Shown here one piece after another: positions 1 to 7,913 of a stretch of 64,000 nucleotides of DNA. The DNA is from Amia ocellicauda (Eukaryota; Chordata; Actinopteri; Amiiformes; Amiidae). The first letter of the stretch is position 1, and every line of letters starts with the position of its first letter. The position numbers and the translations under genes are program-made. The stretch is taken from assembly GCF_036373705.1 (NCBI RefSeq), contig NC_089863.1:25213417-25277416 (forward strand). Direction: 5' to 3'. Under the pieces are notes generated by a model that saw only the letters and a program-made list of their open reading frames with translations, searched no databases and was not told the DNA's origin.

Positions 1-539
1 GGTTCAACACCATATATAACTTGTTTACGGAAAATTAATATATTTTCAAATAGTAGCGTAATATTAATCGTGGTACTCATCTGAAACTGAAAACAAAAAA
101 CAACATATCTTTATATAAAGCATAACATGCTTACATGAAGTGTAAGAGGAACTGGCTGTGTTATAATCCGGTCGTTTTTATTTTACTCCTGGAATTGCAA
201 AGTCTTCTTGCAATTCCTTAGGTGTGTTTTTTTTTCCACGAGACCATTTTGTAACTAATTCTGTATCCTCCTCCATGTTCAAGAATAGGTCGTACAGAAG
301 TAGAAAGTGTCAACACGTGTGGAAAGTCAATGAATGAGTCTACAGCATGCATGTCATGTAAATAGACTACAAACAAATTGGCGATTTTACTAAAGCTTAA
401 TGGAAGACATCATGTTACATGTAGCTTTATTGCTAACCGTGAAAAATAAACGTCATTTCCATAACATTTCCACAAACTTCAGGAAGGTGTATTTCATTTC
501 TGTGTAGAAACGTACGCTTCTTATAAATGTATTAGCAAC

Positions 540-1260
540 AGGGAAATGGAAATAAGTTAGCATTCCTTATGTTTTGACAACCGGGAAACAAAGAAGAAAC
601 AATTCCTTGTTTTCTGAGAACTAAAAACTGAAATAAGTAACCATTCCTTATTTTCTGAGTTCCAGGAATCAAACAAGGAATAAGTAGCCATTGCTTGTTT
701 CTTCATGAGTCTAGAAACAGAAAAAAATACTTATTTCATTAAGAAAACAGGCAAACTGAAAAAGTAACCAACAACAAAACGTAGCAATCAGTAACCATCA
801 CTGTATTTGGAAAATTGGGAAACAGAAATAAGGAATAAGTAACCATTTCTTATTTTTTGGGAAACCGTGTTTCAGAAATAATAACTATGTACATGTTCTT
901 TGTTGAAAATCTGAAACCAGGAATAAGTGTCTATTACTTATTTCGTGTAAAACAGGGACAAATATAAAGAATTGTAATCATTACTTATTGAAAGAAAATG
1001 GAAAGAAGGAATGAGAAACCATTACTTATTGATAAAAAGACATCAATCAGACATAAAACACAAGTAAACATTAACAAGAAATATGTATCCATAATTCATT
1101 TATTGAGAAATCTTGAAAAAAAATGAAATATTGAATCATTACTTATTTTGAGATATCACAAATAAGTAACACGTAAGCATTACTTAATTTTTTAAACGTA
1201 AGCAATAAGAAATAAGGAATTAGTAACCATTACTCATTTTTTTAATAAATAAGGAATAAG
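540..1260. repeat. Degenerate palindromic minisatellite
   Basis: About ten degenerate copies of a short palindrome, arm AATAAGTAA, 3-base spacer, arm TTACTTATT, spaced roughly 40-100 bp apart. Examples lie near 630, 831, 920, 1010 and 1210. Every unit of the satellite has the same block. The Polinton target duplication CAGGAA directly abuts the copy equivalent to that near 920. No coding capacity; function unknown. Confidence 0.75.
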
Positions 1261-1389
1261 GAATCAACTTCACGGAGGTGTCTGATAAGCTGACAATGCG
1301 TTGATCTTGGACGTGAGCCTCCGCGTCTGCAGCCTACAGCAAAAAAAGTGAGCTGCACTGCCGAGACTGGCACACAAATGCCTGGAGAC

Positions 1390-1462
1390 TGGAGAATGCG
1401 GGCATCAATCCCGCTACCTCTCACATGCTAAGCGAGCACTCTACCACCTGAGCTAATTCCCC
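1390..1462 (-). tRNA. tRNA-Ala (anticodon AGC), unit 1
   Basis: A 73-nt cloverleaf. The acceptor stem GGGGAAT pairs with ATTCTCC, including a G3:T70 wobble, the alanine identity element. Anticodon loop TTAGCAT, discriminator A. The A box (TAGCTCAGGTGG) and a B box typical of tRNA-Ala are present. A run of seven T on the transcribed strand (1347-1341) lies about 43 nt downstream and could terminate RNA polymerase III. Confidence 0.9.
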
Positions 1463-1783
1463 TGCCCTCAGATGTAAAGCCCACTTCTTCAGTCTTTACA
1501 TGGAACGTTGAGAGTAAGTTCGTTCCTGTGCTTCAGGCAAGCTTGCATCCAACTGTGGACAACTTACTTTCCACTGTGACAGCCACTATGCCACAATACA
1601 AAAAGGATTGTCAGGAGCAAAACTTTCAAACTGACAGAAAACTTCAAGGCCTGTCGTGTGACTTGATTTACATGAGCTACAGAAATGTTCTTGAACATAT
1701 GTATATAACTAAGGATTCATTGAGGTCGGCGTAGCGCATTCGCCTTTATGAAACATGAAGGGCCAGGGCTCTCCCTTGTTGAC

Positions 1784-1856
1784 GACTGCGTGGCCTAATG
1801 GATAAGGCGTCTGACTTCGGATCAGAAGATTGAGGGTTCGAGTCCCTTCGTGGTCG
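1784..1856 (+). tRNA. tRNA-Arg (anticodon TCG), unit 1
   Basis: A 73-nt cloverleaf with acceptor GACTGCG/CGTGGTC, anticodon loop CTTCGGA, discriminator G and an exact consensus B box (GGTTCGAGTCC). No T-run of four or more follows for about 190 bp, which is unusual for a working pol III gene, so activity is uncertain. Confidence 0.85.
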
Positions 1857-1861
1857 TCTTA

Positions 1862-2564
1862 TATGTTACGATGACGAAGTTGTGTCTCTCTCCTTTCTGG
1901 AGACGTTTAGAAGGGCCACTTGGTGTTCTAATGTTGCAGACAGCAGTGCTATGTTTGATAACCCTACCACAAACAGGTGATGCCCTGCACCCTGTATAGG
2001 GGTTATTCTTCACCAGCGAAATAATCCTTCTGTCTTCTGCCACAGTTGTTTTCCGTTGCCTTTTGGTGTCCTGAGCTGACCAGTGCGTTCTTTCTTTTGA
2101 AGAAGTTGCCAAATAGTAGATTTTTCCACAGCCAATGTTTTTGCTATCTCTCTGACCGGTTTGTTTTGATTTCTAAGGCAAAACTGAAGACAAAACGCCA
2201 CAAGAACAAAGAGGCACTACTAAAGACAGCTGAAGGCCTTGCAGAGCATCACCAGGGACTAAACCCAGCATCTGGTGATGGCTATGGGTTCCACACTTCA
2301 ACATTCATTGACTGCAAAGGATCTGCAACCAAGTATTGAAACTAACAATTTAATTCAGGATTATGTTACTTTGTCCAAATACTTTTGAGCACCTAAAATT
2401 GGGGGGACACATATAGAAATGGATGTTAGTACCCTCAAATTAAACATGAAAGACTACACTTAAAGAATATCTGGATTGTTTCCTTTGAAATCCATTGTGG
2501 TGTTGTACAGATCCAAAATGATGACAATTGTGTCACTGTCCAAATATTCATGGATCTAATTGTA
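1862..2564 (-). mobile_element. Truncated Tc1-like transposon (N-terminal transposase remnant)
   Basis: On the minus strand 2201-2010 encodes a helix-turn-helix of Tc1-like transposase type (the VREIAKTLAVEKSTIW stretch). It continues in a shifted frame with an ADDRR-like motif to about 1862, where it stops beside tRNA-Arg. The outer end at 2530-2564, with the GTCCAAATATTCATGGA motif, resembles a Tc1-family terminal repeat. The catalytic domain and the other end are absent, so the piece cannot transpose. It recurs in each unit at about 21465-22168, 24927-25629, 28330-29038, 31746-32448, 35126-35820 and 38515-39216. It was therefore present before the unit was amplified. Confidence 0.75.
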
Positions 2565-2857
2565 GGTATGTTTTTCTTTTAAAATAGATTTTCTTTGTCT
2601 TTTAATGTTTATTCTTTTAAATGTACAATCAGTATCCTGTATTATGTTTTGTACTTAATCTATGTTACCTTCAGTCCTTTGCTGTAAATGCTTTGGCAAT
2701 ACTTGCATAACCTCGCCATGCCAATACAGCCCTTCTGAATTAGAATTTGACAAAACCGTATTCAATTATAATAATATTTGTTGTCAATGTAAATATATGA
2801 CAAAATAAACCATTACTGTTACTATGATTATGATGCAGCTGTGTTGATTATTATTCT

Positions 2858-2905
2858 GGACTGACAACTGAAAGGTTGTTGGTTCAAAATCCTGTGTAGA
2901 GCACA
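2858..2905 (+). repeat. tRNA-like fragment with B box
   Basis: The stretch ending GGTTGTTGGTTCAAAATCC resembles an anticodon stem to T-arm segment with a near-consensus B box, as in tRNA-derived SINEs. The 5' half of a cloverleaf is not recognisable. It recurs in every unit. Confidence 0.35.
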
Positions 2906-4315
2906 CTTTTACCAGATTGGGCGTTTTGCTCCATATTACCCAGTGAGACCATGCTAATATAATTTGCGTAACACACCGTACATATTGGGACAATGTAATA
3001 ATTTCAGGCTAGTTGGTCATTAAGAAAAAGTGAAATAAAACGTACAGCCCTTTACATACATTAAAAATACTAGTATTATTATTGTTATAATCAAGCCTAA
3101 TGATAACAAATAATAAGCGTAGGAAAATAAACTAATGTGTGTAAGTAATTACAGTACTGTATCTACATGTGCCAGTGAGCATGCATGATGAATTAAAACA
3201 GACATAAATTAACAAACTGTAGCTTATCTAATAATGACATAAACATCATACCGGTGTCTAGTATTATTATTATTATTATTATTATTATGATTATTATTAT
3301 TATTATTATTATTGTGATTATTATTATTATGATGATTATTATTATTATACCAGACAGGTATGAGATGGCTTATCAATGTAGTACACCAAGTAAAAAATAG
3401 GTTCAGCACCATATATAATTTGTTTAAGGAAAATAAATATATTATCAAATAGTAGCGTAATATTCATCGTGGTACTCATCTGAAACTGAAAACAAAAAAC
3501 AACATATCTTTATATAAAGCATAACATGCTTACATGAAGTGTAAGAGGAACTGGCTGTCTTGTAATCCGGTTGTTTTTATTTTACTCCTGGAATTGCAGT
3601 CTTCTTGCAGTTCCTTAGGTGTGTTTTTTTTCCACAAGACCATTTTGTAACTAATTCTGTATCCTCCTCCATGTTCAAGAACAGGTCGTACAGAAGTAGA
3701 AAGTGTCAACACGTGTGGAAAGTCAATGAATGAGTCTACAGCATGCATGTCATGTAAATAGACTACAAACAAATTGGCGATTTTATTAAAGCATAATGGA
3801 AGACACCATGTTACATGTAGCTTTATTGCTAACCGTGAAAAATAAACGTCATTTCCATAACATTTCCACAAACTTCAGGAAGGAGTATTTCATTTCTGTG
3901 TAGAAACGTACGCTTCTTATAAATGTATTAGCAACAGGGAAACGGAAATAAGTAAGCATTTCTAATGTTTTGACAACCGGGAAACAAAGAAGAAACAATT
4001 CCTTGTTTTCTGAGAACTGAAAACTGAAATAAGTAACCATTCCATATTTTCTGAGATCCAGGAAACAAACAAGGAATAAGTAGCCATTGCTTGTTTCTTC
4101 ATGATTCTAGAAAGAGAAAAAAAATACTTATTTCATTAAAAAAACAGGCAAACTGAAAAAGGAACCAACAAGAAAACGTAGAAATCAGTAACCATCACTG
4201 TATTTGGAAAATGGGGAAACAGAAATAAGGAATAAGTAACCATTTCTTATTTTTTGGGAAACCGTATTTCAGAAATAATAGACTATGTACTTGTTCTTTG
4301 TTGAAAATCTGAAAC

Positions 4316-4321
4316 CAGGAA
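4316..4321. repeat. Target-site duplication, left (CAGGAA)
   Basis: CAGGAA directly outside the left terminal repeat. The same six bases lie outside the right end at 21026-21031. Uninterrupted units read ACCAGGAATAAGTG at this place, so one copy is the original site. Six bases is the usual Polinton duplication length. Confidence 0.97.
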
Positions 4322-4502
4322 AGTAGATAGTAGGGTTTTTTGGGCGCGGCCTATTTTGTTATGACGTATGCCCTAAGCTTATTAATATTCCTACGTCATA
4401 ATTGGGGGGCGTGATTTTAGAGTTATTTCCTTAATTATTCCTACGTCATATCCGTCAGAAAGTGTACACCCCTAAAACCCTGAACAACAAGGCCACCCAT
4501 AA
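4322..4502 (+). repeat. Polinton terminal inverted repeat, left
   Basis: 181 bp, matching the reverse complement of 20845-21025 except one base (GGGGGG against GGGTGG near 4404-4409). It has a GC-rich tip (GGGCGCGG) and three copies of the TATGACGTA motif. Confidence 0.96.
4360..4450 (+). promoter_or_regulatory. Cluster of three TATGACGTA (ATF/CREB-like) sites in left TIR
   Basis: TATGACGTA at 4360-4368 and its reverse complement within ATTCCTACGTCATA at 4387-4400 and 4437-4450. The last two are exactly 50 bp apart. TGACGT cores bind ATF/CREB-family factors, and adenovirus ends and early promoters carry similar sites. The same three lie in the right TIR. Function is inferred. Confidence 0.55.
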
Positions 4503-4542
4503 AGACCCCCCCTCTGAAGGCAACGCCCCGAAACTCTCCTCT

Positions 4543-4550
4543 CTATTTAA
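4543..4550 (+). promoter_or_regulatory. TATA-like box of first left-end gene
   Basis: CTATTTAA about 70 bp before the ATG at 4618, in a GC-rich setting just inside the TIR. Confidence 0.55.
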
Positions 4551-4617
4551 GACCCCGCGCTGCTTTTAGGCAATACCTCTTTAATTCTCAGCATCTGAAA
4601 CATCCCACTTCTTCAAC

Positions 4618-5328
4618 ATGTCCAGCGACATCAACATGAAACCCCGCAAGAAACAATCCCGGGCAAGGGTTCCTGTACTCACCAATTTGAAGATTGAACG
4701 CTCCTGGGTGTTGTTCTGGGGGGGTCGACGGGGTTACCGCTTTAAAAGGGATCCCAGCTATGTTGGAGTGGAGCTTTTTGCTTTGGGAGAGAAGGAGGGT
4801 ACGTTGGAACCTTTTGAGACGGTGATTGAATACTCTTATGAGGACTGGTTGAAGGTGATGGCATGGAGAGACCTGGGGCTTGTGGATAAGACTCTAGAAG
4901 GCTTGCAAGAGGGTTCAAGAGAAGGCGAAACGGAGTCTCCGACTCAGAGTTTTGAAAGGTGTGAATGGGAAAGCTTGCAGAACTACGGTACAGTGGTGAA
5001 GAGTCTATCTCTAACTACTGATCGTAAGGTTTTGTTTAGCAGTACCCTGATTACAAACCCTATTGAAGGGGTTGTGGAGGATCCAGAAAAACAGGTTACT
5101 GAAATTATGTTTGACGCCGTGGACTGGCCGTTCTTGAAAGAGGTCATAAACTGTATAAATGATGGTTTTGACATCTTGACCAAATGTTCACAACTGGATT
5201 CTTTTAGAAGGAGAATATGCTGGATTATGGATTATATAGCCCCCTTGAATGACGACGACGATGATAAAACAGACGACCTGTGGGGGGTTGGAGGGGGGTC
5301 TGACGGCTCAGGGTCTACTCTCTTCTAA
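4618..5328 (+). CDS. Polinton left-end orphan protein 1 (236 aa)
   Basis: I do not recognise a family. The first ATG after the TATA-like box opens a 236-codon frame with an acceptable context (CAACATG). The N-terminus is basic (residues 7-17, with RKKQSRAR). The middle is mixed and looks globular, with several aromatic residues (SWVLFWGG, YEDWLKVMAW). A cysteine-containing region follows at about 175-205 (VINCINDG, LTKCSQ, RRICWIMDY). The C-terminus is an acidic tail with five consecutive Asp and a Gly/Ser-rich end. No signal peptide or membrane segment is visible. As the outermost rightward gene under a TIR-proximal promoter it sits where early or accessory genes are found in related elements, so host modulation is possible but unproven. 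Confidence 0.72.
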   Translation: MSSDINMKPRKKQSRARVPVLTNLKIERSWVLFWGGRRGYRFKRDPSYVGVELFALGEKEGTLEPFETVIEYSYEDWLKVMAWRDLGLVDKTLEGLQEGSREGETESPTQSFERCEWESLQNYGTVVKSLSLTTDRKVLFSSTLITNPIEGVVEDPEKQVTEIMFDAVDWPFLKEVINCINDGFDILTKCSQLDSFRRRICWIMDYIAPLNDDDDDKTDDLWGVGGGSDGSGSTLF

Positions 5329-5343
5329 GAGGGCGGTGTGTCG

Positions 5344-5370
5344 TGACGTAGTGAAGAGATAGGATAAAAG
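5344..5370 (+). promoter_or_regulatory. Promoter of second left-end gene: TGACGTA plus TATA-like GGATAAAAGG
   Basis: TGACGTA at 5344-5350 repeats the TIR motif and is followed by a TATA-like GGATAAAAGG at 5362-5371, about 35-45 bp before the ATG at 5407. The shared motif suggests joint control with the TIR-driven gene. Confidence 0.5.
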
Positions 5371-5406
5371 GCGCAACAATTCATTCATGGTTTAAAATTA
5401 AAGAGA

Positions 5407-6255
5407 ATGTCTTACCCGAAAGCTGCGGACGTCGACAGGCTCTACAGGTCTCTTCAAACCCGGGATCACCCCTGGTTCTATTCCCCAGATTTTGTATACA
5501 CTCCGGAACCCTCTGACTGCGGTTACCCTCCAAGACCTCAGACCCCGGTCCCTCAGGACGAAACAACATGCGGGGCGATGGATGTCCAAATGAGTCTCGG
5601 GGATCCCCTGCCTCTGGAGCTCATGGAGGGCCTCGATTTTGCCGAACTGTCTACCGTCTGTGCGTCTCAGGAGGGGGTCAGTCCAATGGATGTAGAAACA
5701 CCCCACAAACCACCAGGCGACCCAATGAGCATCGGACTGTCTCGGGGGCATGATGAAGACGCAGGATTTATGCCCGGGGTAGGTGTCCAAGTAAGCAGAG
5801 TGGTTAAAAGCACCCTGGTGTATATTCTGAGGGCTCTCATCGACCGAGCTCTGAAAGAAGTCTGTCGGGGGTGTGAAGTGAATCACCGCAGTCAGTTGAG
5901 ACACAGTTGTTTGTTTGAACCAGACCGTTACTATTTCCTGTTCTATTTCAACGTGTTTTACAGAAGACTGAACAAACCGTGGCTGAAACCGGCACTAATC
6001 AAGGCTCTGTCTTACTCCCACATACATATCACTGCTGGACAAGTCCAGAAAATCATAGATGAGATTTTGCTGGAGCTGAAAAAGGAGCCGTTTATAATAG
6101 AGAAACTTGGGCAGCTGCTCAATGACCTGGATGAGCCAAGTAGAAAAACCGCTGGCAAGCTAAAAGCTTATTTCTTCCGTAAAGAAGTTAAAGCTGGGGG
6201 CAGCGACGAAGAATTCGACATCTACGCCACTGATTCAGACTCTGACCTGAACTAA
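5407..6255 (+). CDS. Polinton left-end orphan protein 2 (282 aa)
   Basis: Unrecognised. The N-terminal 125 residues are proline-rich and look disordered, with two loosely repeated segments built on MDV and GDP motifs (about 58-68 and 93-109). Residues about 130-255 look folded and helical: a Cys/His-containing patch (VCRGCEVNHRSQLRHSC) leads into an aromatic stretch (DRYYFLFYFNVFYRRL) and then amphipathic helices with alternating Leu and Lys. The C-terminal 20 residues are acidic (SDEEFD, DSDSDL), resembling CK2-type sites. The gene has its own TATA-like promoter and ends 12 bp before the next ATG. Regulatory or host-interaction roles are plausible from position only. Confidence 0.72.
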   Translation: MSYPKAADVDRLYRSLQTRDHPWFYSPDFVYTPEPSDCGYPPRPQTPVPQDETTCGAMDVQMSLGDPLPLELMEGLDFAELSTVCASQEGVSPMDVETPHKPPGDPMSIGLSRGHDEDAGFMPGVGVQVSRVVKSTLVYILRALIDRALKEVCRGCEVNHRSQLRHSCLFEPDRYYFLFYFNVFYRRLNKPWLKPALIKALSYSHIHITAGQVQKIIDEILLELKKEPFIIEKLGQLLNDLDEPSRKTAGKLKAYFFRKEVKAGGSDEEFDIYATDSDSDLN

Positions 6256-6267
6256 GGGACTTTGAAC

Positions 6268-6531
6268 ATGGGGAATGTTCTGGACTGCTGCTGCAACTGG
6301 TTCTGTCATCAACACTCTGCAGCTAACCTGAGAGCGCTATTACACCATGTGCTTGACAGAAAAGTAGCCAACGCGAGCCTTTTCTCTACAGATTTAACCA
6401 TCGATGAGGATCAACTTTCAAACCTGGAAAAGTTAATGGCTGCTGTAACAAAGACCGGGGGGATGAAGCGCTCAAGGGGGCCAAGAATGATATTAGGCCA
6501 TTTCATCAACATCTGTATGACCTTTTACTGA
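6268..6531 (+). CDS. Small protein with predicted N-terminal lipid anchor (87 aa)
   Basis: The ATG at 6268 gives a protein starting MGNVLDCCCNWFC. Gly2 followed by a polar residue and then a cysteine cluster is the classic layout for N-myristoylation with nearby palmitoylation, so the product probably sits on the cytoplasmic face of a membrane. The remainder has a histidine/leucine-rich helix, an acidic segment (TIDEDQL) and a basic patch near residue 70 (KRSRGPR). The start lies 12 bp after the preceding stop and the stop is 2 bp before the next ATG (TGA-GC-ATG), so it belongs to a compact left-end cluster. No family recognised; lipidation is predicted from the sequence pattern only. Confidence 0.6.
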   Translation: MGNVLDCCCNWFCHQHSAANLRALLHHVLDRKVANASLFSTDLTIDEDQLSNLEKLMAAVTKTGGMKRSRGPRMILGHFINICMTFY

Positions 6532-6533
6532 GC

Positions 6534-6761
6534 ATGTTTAATACCCCTCTGTTTACTTTTAAAATAGGTCATATTGTTGTTTTATTTACATATGTAACTG
6601 AGGTGTGTGCCTACAAGATAAAGAAACAGGTATTTGTTGATATAGATCAAGTAACCAATCATCTGATTTCTTTTTGTCTGGACCGTAGAAAAAATTGTTG
6701 TGTATGTTATACTTTTCTCAAATGTCTAAAAAGGGGTATCTGCTCTCCTGAAGTTGAATAA
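6534..6761 (+). CDS. Small cysteine-rich protein (75 aa)
   Basis: The frame opens with ATG two bases after the preceding stop and ends at 6761 inside a polyadenylation signal. Residues 1-25 are hydrophobic (HIVVLFTYVTEV) and could be a signal peptide or single membrane segment. The C-terminal half has seven Cys (CLDRR, CCVCY, CLKRGIC). No family recognised. The tight spacing to its neighbour supports it being real, but at this length it could also be 3' untranslated sequence. Confidence 0.45.
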   Translation: MFNTPLFTFKIGHIVVLFTYVTEVCAYKIKKQVFVDIDQVTNHLISFCLDRRKNCCVCYTFLKCLKRGICSPEVE

Positions 6762-6762
6762 A
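6757..6762 (+). terminator. Polyadenylation signal AATAAA for left-end gene cluster
   Basis: AATAAA overlapping the stop codon of the 75-aa frame. It is followed by TATAAAAA (6771-6778), the likely TATA box of the integrase gene, so one transcription unit ends and the next begins here. Confidence 0.6.
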
Positions 6763-6770
6763 AAACCTTG

Positions 6771-6778
6771 TATAAAAA
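6771..6778 (+). promoter_or_regulatory. TATA box of integrase/capsid block
   Basis: TATAAAAA 40 bp before the integrase ATG at 6818. Confidence 0.6.
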
Positions 6779-6817
6779 CTTTGCGCATAGTGTGGGTCTG
6801 TGTGTTTATTTGGCAGA

Positions 6818-7909
6818 ATGACTCGGCAAGCTCCCCAAATGCATGAACTATGCTACAACCCAGCCAAGATTGGGGGTTTGGCGGGTAAGAAGGGTTTTCA
6901 AAGGGGACTCGCTGAGGCCGGTGTGAAGGTTAATGATGTGGTTGTTTCAGAATGGTTACGGGAACAAGACGCCTATACCTTACATAAACCTATCTGGATT
7001 AACTTTAAAAGAAACCGTGTATATGCAACTGACATAGACTCACAATGGCAAATGGATCTAGTCGATATGTCAAATTTATCAAAACATAACAATGGTCACA
7101 AATTTATGTTGATGTGTATCGATGTGTTATCAAAATATGCCTGGGCTCGCATTCTACATAATAAAACAGGTCGGGCGGTGACAAGGGCCTTTGAGGATAT
7201 ATTGTCCCAGGGACGATGTCCTAAAAAACTGCAGACTGATAAAGGAAAAGAGTTTCTCAACAGAGAATTTCAGAATCTACTGAAGAGACACAAAATACAT
7301 CATTTCACCACCGGTAATGAGCTTAAGGCATCGGTGGTGGAGAGGTTTAACCGCACCATAAAGACCAAAATGTGGAGATATTTTACAGCGGTCAACACGT
7401 TCAAGTATTTTGATAAAGTTCAGGATTTTATCGATGCTTACAACCAAGGGTATCACGCCAGTATTAAAATGAAGCCTATAGATGTTGATCAAAGTAATTC
7501 TTTTAAGGTCTATAAAAAATTATACGGCCCATTTATTAAGAAGGGGAAAACTACTTATAAGTTCAACATCGGTGATGTGGTTCGCGTTTCAAAGCTAAGG
7601 AGTACTTTTGCCAAAGGTTATGAACAAACATTTTCTGACGAATATTTTACAGTTACCGAACAGGTGGCTAGAGACCCCCCCGTGTACCGGTTAAAAGACT
7701 ATGACGGGGAGGATATAGAAGGAACGTTTTACGAAGCCGAGTTACAAAAAATTATTGTGGGTAAAGACATTGTATACAGAGTTGAAAAGATATTAGCTGA
7801 GAAAACCCAGAACCGGAAAAAATATGTGTTGGTGAAATGGCTTGGATGGCCTGAAAAGTTCAATAGTTGGGTCCCGGAACAACAGGTTTGTGATATTCAA
7901 GCCTTATAA
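6818..7909 (+). CDS. INT: Polinton integrase (DDE, retroviral-type) with C-terminal chromodomain
   Basis: A 363-aa protein from the ATG at 6818. It catalyses insertion of the element and thereby makes the 6-bp duplication. The rve core has the acidic triad in family motifs: D80 in QMDLVDM, D141 in TDKGKEF, E175 in SVVERFNRT. Residues about 318-360 form a chromodomain (VEKILAEK, VLVKWLGW, SWVPEQ), which in related integrases binds modified histones and may steer insertion. I see no clear N-terminal HHCC zinc finger. The upstream frame lacks another ATG, and the TATA box at 6771-6778 fits this start. The stop at 7907-7909 lies four bases before the ATG at 7914 of the minor capsid gene. All catalytic residues are present, so the protein looks functional. 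Confidence 0.96.
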   Translation: MTRQAPQMHELCYNPAKIGGLAGKKGFQRGLAEAGVKVNDVVVSEWLREQDAYTLHKPIWINFKRNRVYATDIDSQWQMDLVDMSNLSKHNNGHKFMLMCIDVLSKYAWARILHNKTGRAVTRAFEDILSQGRCPKKLQTDKGKEFLNREFQNLLKRHKIHHFTTGNELKASVVERFNRTIKTKMWRYFTAVNTFKYFDKVQDFIDAYNQGYHASIKMKPIDVDQSNSFKVYKKLYGPFIKKGKTTYKFNIGDVVRVSKLRSTFAKGYEQTFSDEYFTVTEQVARDPPVYRLKDYDGEDIEGTFYEAELQKIIVGKDIVYRVEKILAEKTQNRKKYVLVKWLGWPEKFNSWVPEQQVCDIQAL

Positions 7910-7913
7910 CAAC

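Larger units (their letters stand above)
1..3399. repeat. tRNA-bearing satellite, unit 1
   Basis: First complete unit of the tandem array, counted from the GGTTCAACACC motif that recurs at each unit start. It contains an AT-rich palindrome-rich stretch (about 540-1260), tRNA-Ala on minus (1390-1462), tRNA-Arg on plus (1784-1856), a truncated Tc1-like element (about 1862-2564), a tRNA-like B-box remnant near 2858-2905 and an ATT microsatellite (3262-3349). The next units repeat this order with a few percent divergence. I see no protein gene in it: open frames that recur between units follow from the duplication. Confidence 0.93.

Noticed and set aside
540-1260. CRISPR-like array of palindromes
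   Set aside because: The repeats are degenerate, spacing is irregular, the setting is vertebrate, and there are no cas genes.
1528-1734. 68-codon frame repeated in every satellite unit
   Set aside because: It begins with GTG rather than ATG, ends variably between units, and its recurrence is explained by tandem duplication. No domain is visible.
2046-2339. 97-codon plus-strand frame repeated in the satellite
   Set aside because: It lies antisense to the Tc1-like transposase remnant, so it is a shadow frame.
2784-2993. 69-codon minus-strand frame repeated in the satellite
   Set aside because: Covers the tRNA-like remnant and AT-rich DNA; conserved only because the unit is duplicated.
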